6,251 nucleotides of DNA from Chitinophaga pinensis (GTDB lineage Bacteria; Bacteroidota; Bacteroidia; M30B66). Each line of letters starts with the position of its first letter. Position 1 is the first letter of the stretch. Of the stretch, positions 1-5,739 are shown piece by piece. The notes under the pieces were generated by a model. The model did not search any database and was not told the DNA's origin. It was given only the letters and a program-made list of their open reading frames with translations. The translations under genes and the position numbers were made by a program. Location of the stretch: assembly GCA_943333015.1 (NCBI GenBank), contig CALQRR010000105.1, positions 1 to 6,251 of the forward strand. Reading direction: 5' to 3'.

Positions 1-1911
1 CATTCCTTCGAGCTGACCACGACGCTTATTCAAATCGCCGATGATATCTCCCATGTATTCGTCTGGAGTAACAACTTCTACTTTCATGATTGGCTCAAGC
101 AAAATTGGCTTTGCTTTTGGAAGCGCTTCACGGAAAGCTGATTTTGCACAGATTTCGAATGATAGGGCATCTGAATCGACTGCGTGGTAAGAACCATCGC
201 TCACGGTAACTTTCAGACTGTCCATTGTATATCCTGCAAGAACACCGTTCTGCATGGCTGTTTTAAAGCCTTTCTCAACAGATGGAATGTATTCACGTGG
301 AATGTTACCACCCACAACTGCATTCACAAACTGAAGACCTTCTTTGCCTTCGTCAGCTGGCCCGATTGTTACAACAATATCGGCGAACTTACCACGACCA
401 CCCGTTTGTTTCTTGTAAACTTCACGGTGATTAATCGTTGCAGTGATTGCTTCTTTGTAGTTAACCTGTGGCGCTCCCTGATTACATTCAACCTTGAATT
501 CACGCTTCAAACGATCGAGGATAATTTCCAGGTGAAGCTCACCCATACCACTGATAATCGTCTGACCAGAATCTTCATCCGTTTTAACACGGAACGTTGG
601 ATCTTCTTCAGCAAGTTTTGACAAAGCCATACCCAATTTATCTACGTCTGCTTGAGTTTTAGGCTCAATAGCAACACCGATAACCGGATCAGGGAAATTC
701 ATTGCTTCAAGAACAATTGGATGCTTCTCATCGCAGAGTGTATCACCCGTCTTAATATCCTTGAATCCTACTGCTGCTCCAATATCTCCAGCCTCAATAT
801 ATTCAATTGAGTTCTGCTTGTTAGCATGCATCTGGAAAATACGGCTAATACGTTCTTTGTTACCGCTACGGGTATTCAATACATACGAACCTGCATCCAA
901 ATGTCCTGCGTAAACACGGAAGAAACATAGACGTCCTACGAACGGATCTGTTGCAATCTTAAAAGCTAATGCTGTGAACGGTTCTTTTACATCCGGACGA
1001 CGCGTTACCTCTAATCCTGTATCAGGATTAATACCTGTAATGCTTTCTTTGTCCATTGGACTTGGCATCAGTTCCATCACAAGGTCAAGCATTGTCTGCA
1101 CACCTTTGTTTTTGAACGATGATCCACATACCATCGGAACGATTTTATTCGTCACACACGCCTGACGCAATGCGGTCAAAATTTCGCTCTCAGTAATCGA
1201 CTCAGGTGCCTCAAAGAATTTTTCCATCAAACTATCGTCAAATTCTGCGATAGCTTCAAGAAGTTTTCCTCTCCATTCCGTTGCCTCATCCAACATATCT
1301 GCTGGAATAGGAACTTCGTTGAATGTCATTCCTTTATCTGCTTCATTCCACTCAATCCCACGGAAGTTGATTAAGTCAACTACACCACGGAATGTTTCTT
1401 CAGCACCAATCGGTAACTGAAGTGGAATTGGATTACCGCCTAGCACTTCTTTCACTTGCTTAACAACAGCAAGAAAATCAGCACCCTGACGATCCATTTT
1501 ATTTACGAAACCAATACGGGTAACGTTGTAATTGTTTGCCAGGCGCCAGTTCGTTTCTGATTGTGGCTCTACACCATCAACAGCAGAAAACAAAAACACA
1601 AGACCATCCAAAATCCGGAGTGAACGGTTTACCTCTACGGTAAAATCCACGTGACCCGGGGTATCAATGATATTCAGTTTGTACTTGTTATCACGATAAT
1701 TCCAAAAGCAGGTTGTTGCTGCTGATGTGATTGTGATACCTCGTTCCTGCTCCTGAACCATCCAGTCCATTGTTGCAGCACCATCGTGTACCTCACCAAT
1801 TTTGTGATTTACTCCGGTGTAATAAAGAATACGCTCGGTCGTAGTTGTCTTACCGGCATCAATGTGCGCGGCAATACCGATGTTGCGTGTATATTGAAGA
1901 TCGTGAGCCAT
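1..1911 (-). CDS. fusA: Elongation factor G, C-terminus cut by left window edge
   Basis: EF-G is the cytoplasmic GTPase that drives translocation of tRNA and mRNA on the ribosome and, with RRF, recycles ribosomes. The reading frame is open without interruption from the ATG at 1911 to base 1, giving 637 codons; the family is about 700 residues, so only about 60 residues of domain V are missing. All GTPase motifs are visible: G1 AHIDAGKT (15-22), G2 RGITIT (57-62), G3 DTPGH (83-87, with catalytic His87), G4 NKMD (137-140) and G5 CGSS (262-265). Domain IV contains the TGGRGKF segment (503-509) and the tip DGSYH, whose His576 aligns with the E. coli tip histidine near 583. The intact motifs argue for the housekeeping, GTP-hydrolysing EF-G and not a GTPase-deficient paralogue. 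It starts 24 nt after rpsG as the third gene of the str operon. No Shine-Dalgarno sequence precedes the ATG. Identification is certain; the left end is not seen. Confidence 0.98.
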   Translation of the reverse strand, partial: MAHDLQYTRNIGIAAHIDAGKTTTTERILYYTGVNHKIGEVHDGAATMDWMVQEQERGITITSAATTCFWNYRDNKYKLNIIDTPGHVDFTVEVNRSLRILDGLVFLFSAVDGVEPQSETNWRLANNYNVTRIGFVNKMDRQGADFLAVVKQVKEVLGGNPIPLQLPIGAEETFRGVVDLINFRGIEWNEADKGMTFNEVPIPADMLDEATEWRGKLLEAIAEFDDSLMEKFFEAPESITESEILTALRQACVTNKIVPMVCGSSFKNKGVQTMLDLVMELMPSPMDKESITGINPDTGLEVTRRPDVKEPFTALAFKIATDPFVGRLCFFRVYAGHLDAGSYVLNTRSGNKERISRIFQMHANKQNSIEYIEAGDIGAAVGFKDIKTGDTLCDEKHPIVLEAMNFPDPVIGVAIEPKTQADVDKLGMALSKLAEEDPTFRVKTDEDSGQTIISGMGELHLEIILDRLKREFKVECNQGAPQVNYKEAITATINHREVYKKQTGGRGKFADIVVTIGPADEGKEGLQFVNAVVGGNIPREYIPSVEKGFKTAMQNGVLAGYTMDSLKVTVSDGSYHAVDSDALSFEICAKSAFREALPKAKPILLEPIMKVEVVTPDEYMGDIIGDLNKRRGQLEGM

Positions 1912-1935
1912 GACGTTCTTATATAATCTCTTGGA

Positions 1936-2403
1936 TTAGAAGCGGAAATGTGAAAATGCTTTGTTCGCCTCAGCCATACGGTGAGTATCTTCTTTCTTCT
2001 TGTGAGCGGAACCCTCTCCTTTGGAAGCGGCAACGATTTCAGAAGCCAGACGTTGTGCCATTGACTTCTCATTGCGCTTACGGGAATACATGATCATCCA
2101 CTTAATACCCAAAGCAATACGACGATCCGGACGGATTTCCATTGGAATCTGGAAAGTAGCTCCACCTACACGGCGGCTCTTTACTTCAACCGTTGGACTT
2201 ACGTTTTCCAAAGCACGTTTCCATACTTCATGACCGTTCTCTTCGGTACGCTTTTCTACGATGTCTACTGCATCATAGAAAATGGAATAAGCGATGCTCT
2301 TTTTACCGTCGAACATCAGGTTGTTAACGAAACGCGTTACCAAAGGGTCGTTAAAACGAGGATCTGGTGTGCGGGCAATTCGTTTGGGGGTGGTCTTTCT
2401 CAT
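1936..2403 (-). CDS. rpsG: 30S ribosomal protein S7
   Basis: S7 (uS7) is a primary 16S rRNA-binding protein that nucleates assembly of the 30S head and lies near the E-site tRNA. The 155-residue product has the normal bacterial length and signatures: an Arg/Lys-rich start (MRKTTPKR), the N-terminal segment LMFDGKK (29-35), the KSRRVGGATFQIP block in the middle and the C-terminal HRMAEANKAFSHFRF tail, a form I associate with Bacteroidota. It lies 28 nt after rpsL and 24 nt before fusA, so it is translated from the shared str mRNA. The sequence before its ATG contains no GGAGG-like site. In E. coli, S7 represses its own operon by binding the roughly 100-nt rpsL-rpsG gap; the much shorter gap here leaves little room for that structure. 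Nothing in the protein looks truncated or altered. Confidence 0.98.
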   Translation of the reverse strand: MRKTTPKRIARTPDPRFNDPLVTRFVNNLMFDGKKSIAYSIFYDAVDIVEKRTEENGHEVWKRALENVSPTVEVKSRRVGGATFQIPMEIRPDRRIALGIKWMIMYSRKRNEKSMAQRLASEIVAASKGEGSAHKKKEDTHRMAEANKAFSHFRF

Positions 2404-2431
2404 GGTGCGAAAGGAATGCTATTGTCAGAAA

Positions 2432-2845
2432 TTATTTCTTTTTGCCTTTACCGGCAACTACTGCTGGTTGTCCTGGTTTTGGACGTTTTGTTCCGTACTT
2501 GGAACGACGTTGGTTACGTCCTTCTACGCCGGAAGTATCCAGTGCGCCACGTACAATGTGGTAACGTACACCCGGTAGATCTTTAACACGACCACCGCGG
2601 ATTAGTACGATACTGTGCTCCTGAAGGTTATGCCCTTCTCCCGGAATGTAAGCGTTCACCTCTTTTGTATTCGTCAAACGAACACGCGCTACTTTACGCA
2701 TAGCGGAGTTTGGCTTCTTTGGTGTCGTTGTGTATACGCGTGTGCACACTCCACGACGCTGAGGACATGAATCCAGTGCTGGACTCTTACTCTTCGTGGC
2801 GTTGGGCGTGCGGCCCTTACGTACAAGCTGCTGGATAGTAGGCAT
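2432..2845 (-). CDS. rpsL: 30S ribosomal protein S12
   Basis: S12 (uS12) sits at the decoding centre and helps control translational accuracy; it is the classical streptomycin-resistance target. The 137-residue product begins [12 protein letters not shown] and carries the [11 protein letters not shown] block (27-37), TPKKPNSA (41-48), EGHNLQEHS (70-78) and [12 protein letters not shown] (85-96). Lys43, Lys88 and Pro91 (numbered with Met1) are the wild-type residues, so the usual rpsL streptomycin-resistance substitutions are absent. Asp89 is the residue that is methylthiolated in E. coli. The C-terminus has a basic extension ending in KGKKK, making it longer than the 124-residue E. coli protein. 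It is the first gene of the str operon, with a predicted promoter about 70-100 bp upstream. No Shine-Dalgarno sequence precedes the ATG. Confidence 0.98.
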   Translation of the reverse strand: MPTIQQLVRKGRTPNATKSKSPALDSCPQRRGVCTRVYTTTPKKPNSAMRKVARVRLTNTKEVNAYIPGEGHNLQEHSIVLIRGGRVKDLPGVRYHIVRGALDTSGVEGRNQRRSKYGTKRPKPGQPAVVAGKGKKK

Positions 2846-2896
2846 GCTTTTAGGCGTTGATTGTATGGATGTTAGAAACTCTTAATTGCTATTTTG

Positions 2897-2909
2897 CCCA
2901 ATTTTTGGG
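2897..2909 (-). promoter_or_regulatory. Inverted repeat at the predicted 5' end of the rpsL-rpsG-fusA mRNA
   Basis: The sequence CCCAA-TTT-TTGGG is a perfect 5-bp inverted repeat with a 3-nt centre. On the minus strand it lies just downstream of the rpsL -7 element, about where transcription should begin, so it would form a small stem-loop at or near the mRNA 5' end. It could also be a DNA operator. The role is inference; only the symmetry and position are seen. A 13-bp near-palindrome can occur by chance in AT-rich DNA. Confidence 0.35.
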
Positions 2910-2913
2910 AGCG

Positions 2914-2943
2914 CAAAGATAGTAAGTAGTTTTAATTTCACAA
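2914..2943 (-). promoter_or_regulatory. Bacteroidota-type promoter for rpsL-rpsG-fusA
   Basis: Read on the minus strand, TTG (2943-2941) is followed by 19 nt and then TATCTTTG (2921-2914). This matches the Bacteroidota housekeeping consensus of a TTG/TTTG -33 box and a TAnnTTTG -7 box. Transcription would start a few bases further on, around 2907-2910, giving a leader of roughly 62-65 nt before the rpsL ATG. It is the only full match to the -7 consensus I found on this strand between the two genes, and it is in the expected place for the operon promoter. Confidence 0.75.
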
Positions 2944-2978
2944 CTAGGTGAGCAAAAAATAATTCCACAGAATCAACC

Positions 2979-3039
2979 TTTTATTTTAACCGACGCATTT
3001 TTAACCCTGTTTTTACCTGTTTTCCCGACTGTATTTTTT
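2979..3039 (-). promoter_or_regulatory. AT-rich tract upstream of the rpsL promoter, possible UP-like element
   Basis: The plus strand shows runs of T (A runs on the rpsL sense strand) at 2979-2982, 2984-2987, 2998-3002, 3010-3014, 3020-3023 and 3034-3039. Two of the middle runs belong to a short direct repeat, CCTGTTTT at 3006-3013 and 3016-3023, spaced 10 bp. Several spacings are near one helical turn, as in curved DNA upstream of strong promoters. However, the tract begins about 36 bp upstream of the -33 box, further than a classical UP element, and the phasing is imperfect, so the functional reading is weak. Confidence 0.25.
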
Positions 3040-3125
3040 CCAATTTTAACATTTTACACGATCATATCTTTCAGTATCAGTTATTTCCCAATATCATCTC
3101 CGTGTATTGATTTCAGTAGCTTCTT

Positions 3126-3215
3126 GGGGGCGCCTTGCGGCCGGGTGCTCGCCTGTACGCTTCGGCCCGATGGGCCTGCAGGGTACTTGCCTCGCCCCCT
3201 CGCCCGGCCTCCTGC
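3126..3215. repeat. GC-rich palindromic element, possible dispersed REP-like repeat
   Basis: A block of about 90 bp has 69 G or C bases, while the 120 bp before it are about one third G+C. It contains nested complementary arms: GGCCGGG (3139-3145) with CCCGGCC (3203-3209), GTAC (3155-3158) with GTAC (3183-3186), and GGCCC (3164-3168) with GGGCC (3172-3176) around a GAT loop. A further pair, GGGGGCG (3126-3132) with CGCCCCC (3193-3199), crosses the outermost stem, so the two would be alternatives or a pseudoknot. CTCGCC occurs three times (3148, 3191, 3199). Its position between divergent genes makes a transcription terminator unlikely. The composition jump and symmetry suggest a mobile or dispersed palindromic repeat, but its copy number cannot be judged from this window. 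Confidence 0.55.
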
Positions 3216-3268
3216 AACTTTAATCTTTATGTCTTTATTTTCATCCCTTTCATCCAGTCTCCATTCCT

Positions 3269-3276
3269 TACTTTTG
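3269..3276 (+). promoter_or_regulatory. -7 element of a probable leaderless uvrD promoter
   Basis: TACTTTTG is an exact match to the Bacteroidota TAnnTTTG -7 element. Its last base is 4 nt before the A of the uvrD ATG at 3281. Because transcription usually begins a few bases after this element, the mRNA would start at or within about 2 nt of the start codon. No TTG lies at the usual -33 spacing; the nearest candidate is a weak TTTC at 3248-3251 (17-nt spacer). The ATG is fixed by family alignment, so the short distance is not an artefact of start choice. Confidence 0.65.
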
Positions 3277-3280
3277 CACC

Positions 3281-5641
3281 ATGGCTCATGATTATCTCAA
3301 CGAACTCAATCCCATTCAAAGGCAAGCTGTCGAAAATACACAGGGTGCCGTCATGATTATTGCCGGTGCCGGCTCCGGGAAAACGCGCGTTCTCACATAC
3401 CGCATTGCACACTTGCTCAATTCTGGTGTAGATGCCTTTAACATCTTGTCCCTCACCTTTACCAACAAGGCTGCTCGGGAAATGAAAGAACGGATTCACA
3501 AAATTGTTAAAAGTACTGAAGCGGCAAATCTCTGGATGGGAACCTTTCACTCCGTATTTGCTCGAATACTTCGGTTCGAGGCAGAGAAACTGGGCTATCC
3601 TTCCAATTTTACCATTTATGATACCGATGACTCCAAAAGTCTCATCAAAACTATTCTTGGTGAAATGCAGCTGGACGATAAAATCTACAAACCGTCCCTC
3701 GTTCTCAACCGCATCTCCAATGCTAAAAACAACCTGATATCTGCGGCTCAATACCTCAGCCATGCAGAAGTGCTTGAGGAAGACCGTCAAAGCGGGAAAC
3801 CTAAACTGGGTCAGGTCTATGAAGCCTATGAAAAACGGTGTTTCAAAGCTTCTGCCATGGATTTTGATGACCTGCTCTTCAAAACCAATGTCCTGCTTAA
3901 ACAGTTTCCGGAGGTACTATATAAGTACCAACAAAAGTTTCGGTACATCATGGTGGATGAGTACCAGGATACCAATTTTAGTCAGTATCTCATCGTCAAG
4001 AAACTGGCCGCCATGTATCAAAATATTTGCGTTGTTGGCGATGATGCTCAAAGTATTTATGCCTTCCGTGGTGCCAACATTCAAAACATCCTCAATTTCG
4101 AAAAAGATTATCCAGAACTGAAGGTTTTCAAACTGGAACAAAATTACCGCTCTACTAAAACTATTGTTCAGGCCGCCAATAGCGTCATCCGAAATAATAA
4201 GGATCAACTTAAAAAAGTCGTGTGGACCGACAATGTTGATGGCGAGCTGATTCGTTTGCTCAAAGCCAGCACCGACAACGAAGAAGGTTCCATGGTTGCA
4301 AACGGGATTTTTGATCTGCGGATGAATTATCAACTTCCCAACAGCGATATTGCTATTCTGTACCGGACCAACGCGCAGAGTCGATCTATGGAAGAAGCGC
4401 TCCGCAAACGGGGGATTCCGTATCGGATTTTTGGAGGCTTGTCGTTCTACAAGCGCAAAGAAATCAAAGACTTATTGGCGTATTGCCGGCTTACAATCAA
4501 TCCCAACGACGAAGAAGCCCTCAAGCGGGTGATCAACTATCCGGCACGTGGAATTGGTAAAACCTCTTTGGAGAAAATCATCGTTGCCGCAGGAGAACAT
4601 GGAAAAAGCCTCTGGGATATCATTGAGGGAATGGCCATATATCGTCCCTTGTCTGGAGCTTCAGCTCAAAAGGTGATCGACTTTGTGACCATGATCAAGA
4701 GCTTTCAGCATGGTCTCAAAAGCACCAATGCGTTTGATCTGTCCATGCACATTGCTCGCTCCTCCGGATTGCTGAAAGAGCTCGGAATCGACAAAACACC
4801 CGAAGGTATCAGCAAGCATGAAAATGTAATGGAGCTTCTCAACGGGATTCAGGAATTCGTTGATACACCTCCCGAGAGTGATGATGAAGTTGCCGACCGT
4901 ACACTCGATGTCTTTATGCAGGACATTGCCTTACTAACCGACGCCGACGAGGACGAAAAGGATGATCCGAACCGCGTTTCGATGATGACCATTCATGCAG
5001 CCAAAGGATTGGAATTTCCAGCTGTATTCGTTGTTGGTCTAGAAGAAAATCTGTTTCCCTCGCAACTGGCTTTAAACAGTCGGGAAGAATTGGAAGAAGA
5101 GCGTCGCTTGTTTTATGTTGCCATAACGCGTGCAGAGAAATATTTGACCTTGTCGAGTGCGACAACGCGTTACCGCTGGGGGCAAATCACGCATGCCGAG
5201 CCAAGTCGTTTTCTGGAAGAAATTGATCCGGCATTGATGGATATGCCTGTTGCAGCAGAGCCCAAAGGCTTTCTCGATTTTAGTGCTGAACGTTCTGGGT
5301 TTGGAGGATTTACTCCAAAGGGAGCTGCCAATGCATTCAAACCTAAATCCTCCAAGGAGCCTGACCTTCCTGTCATTCAACCCAAAAAAGGCTTTATGCC
5401 CTTGAAAAAAGCAGTTACTGATTCTGCACCAATTCCCAAGCCGAACGTACAATCTACTTTTGTTGCCGATGATGTGAGCAAATTGCAGTCGGGCATGGAA
5501 GTCGTTCACGAACGTTTTGGTCCAGGTAAAGTGCTCAATGTGGAGGGGCGGTCTGGGGAGCAAAAAGCAACCATCTTTTTTAGAGAAGTGGGACAAAAAC
5601 AATTATTGCTTAAGTTTGCCCGTCTAAAGATTGTCGGTTAA
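3281..5641 (+). CDS. uvrD: UvrD/PcrA-family superfamily 1A DNA helicase
   Basis: This is an ATP-driven 3'-5' DNA translocase and helicase of the kind used in nucleotide excision repair, mismatch repair, removal of protein blocks and recombination control. The 786-residue product is full length. Visible motifs are the Q motif (Gln13), Walker A AGAGSGKT (28-35), motif Ia LTFTNKAARE (58-67), GTFHS (87-91), Walker B VDEYQDT (225-231), motif III GDDAQSIYAFRGA (253-265), motif IV LEQNYRS (285-291), the ILYRTNAQSR segment (359-368), the 2B-domain NYPARGIGKTS (419-429), motif V TIHAAKGLEF (570-579) and motif VI with arginine finger Arg617 in VAITRAEKY. Residues of about 735-786 resemble the Tudor-like C-terminal domain (GPGKV, LLLKFA) that binds RNA polymerase in PcrA/UvrD. 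A variable linker lies between. The start is fixed because Walker A begins at residue 28 and no in-frame start lies just upstream. It is divergent from the str operon. UvrD and PcrA cannot be separated safely by sequence alone; Rep is less likely given the C-terminal domain. Confidence 0.95.
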   Translation: MAHDYLNELNPIQRQAVENTQGAVMIIAGAGSGKTRVLTYRIAHLLNSGVDAFNILSLTFTNKAAREMKERIHKIVKSTEAANLWMGTFHSVFARILRFEAEKLGYPSNFTIYDTDDSKSLIKTILGEMQLDDKIYKPSLVLNRISNAKNNLISAAQYLSHAEVLEEDRQSGKPKLGQVYEAYEKRCFKASAMDFDDLLFKTNVLLKQFPEVLYKYQQKFRYIMVDEYQDTNFSQYLIVKKLAAMYQNICVVGDDAQSIYAFRGANIQNILNFEKDYPELKVFKLEQNYRSTKTIVQAANSVIRNNKDQLKKVVWTDNVDGELIRLLKASTDNEEGSMVANGIFDLRMNYQLPNSDIAILYRTNAQSRSMEEALRKRGIPYRIFGGLSFYKRKEIKDLLAYCRLTINPNDEEALKRVINYPARGIGKTSLEKIIVAAGEHGKSLWDIIEGMAIYRPLSGASAQKVIDFVTMIKSFQHGLKSTNAFDLSMHIARSSGLLKELGIDKTPEGISKHENVMELLNGIQEFVDTPPESDDEVADRTLDVFMQDIALLTDADEDEKDDPNRVSMMTIHAAKGLEFPAVFVVGLEENLFPSQLALNSREELEEERRLFYVAITRAEKYLTLSSATTRYRWGQITHAEPSRFLEEIDPALMDMPVAAEPKGFLDFSAERSGFGGFTPKGAANAFKPKSSKEPDLPVIQPKKGFMPLKKAVTDSAPIPKPNVQSTFVADDVSKLQSGMEVVHERFGPGKVLNVEGRSGEQKATIFFREVGQKQLLLKFARLKIVG

Positions 5642-5694
5642 TCTGTCTTACCCAAGAGAATCCTCACCGACTTGACCCAATAACACCGGAAAGA

Positions 5695-5735
5695 GCATAT
5701 TCAGATCAACGCCTTCCGTTCCAACGCATATTCAG
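5695..5735 (+). repeat. 10-bp direct repeat before the DUF4290 gene
   Basis: GCATATTCAG occurs at 5695-5704 and again at 5726-5735, a 31-bp period (about three helical turns). Between them CAACGC also appears twice (5707-5712 and 5722-5727). The second long copy ends 4 nt before the DUF4290 start codon. The surrounding 98-nt gap (5642-5739) contains no TAnnTTTG promoter and no convincing terminator, so the gene may be read through from uvrD. A paired operator for a regulator or a small local duplication are both possible; the sequence does not decide. Confidence 0.45.
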
Positions 5736-5739
5736 TTAC

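Larger units (their letters stand above)
2846..3268. other. Divergent intergenic region between rpsL and uvrD
   Basis: I find no credible gene in this stretch, which lies between two divergently transcribed genes. From left to right it holds the rpsL leader (2846 to about 2909), the rpsL promoter (2914-2943), an AT-rich tract with several T runs (about 2979-3039), a plain AT-rich stretch (about 3040-3120, roughly one third G+C), a GC-rich palindromic element (about 3126-3215) and a pyrimidine-rich stretch leading to the uvrD -7 element at 3269. A short open frame at 3135-3356 crosses the GC-rich element and enters uvrD in another frame; I treat it as spurious. Confidence 0.85.

Noticed and set aside
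184..621. Plus-strand open frame of 145 codons over fusA
   Set aside because: It is antisense to EF-G domains III-IV, has low-complexity Phe/Thr-rich composition and no family resemblance.
1..1911. Possible frameshift or degraded EF-G
   Set aside because: I followed the frame codon by codon over much of its length; it stays in register from 1911 to 1 with all motifs intact, and the missing end is only the window boundary.
1809..2072. Second minus-strand frame spanning the rpsG-fusA junction
   Set aside because: It overlaps both real genes in another frame and resembles neither; both gene ends are fixed by homology.
3126..3215. GC-rich element as a tRNA, riboswitch or intrinsic terminator
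   Set aside because: No cloverleaf or known aptamer pattern is visible, there is no T run after either arm, and it lies upstream of both divergent genes.
3135..3356. Short open frame running through the GC-rich element into uvrD
   Set aside because: The Arg/Ala/Pro-rich start only reflects the GC-rich repeat, and the 3' part is an out-of-frame reading of the helicase gene.
3227..3790. Antisense open frame of 187 codons over the start of uvrD
   Set aside because: It lies opposite a certain helicase gene with intact motifs, shows no recognisable domain, and would begin inside that gene; a shadow frame.
5455..5462. Exact TACTTTTG inside the 3' end of uvrD, a possible internal promoter for the DUF4290 gene
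   Set aside because: It is about 280 bp from the gene, has no TTG at the -33 spacing, and codes for the protein linker; a chance match is likely.
5633..5671. GTCGGT/ACCGAC inverted repeat at the end of uvrD as a terminator
   Set aside because: The arms are 6 bp with a 27-nt loop and no T run follows, so it does not look like an intrinsic terminator.
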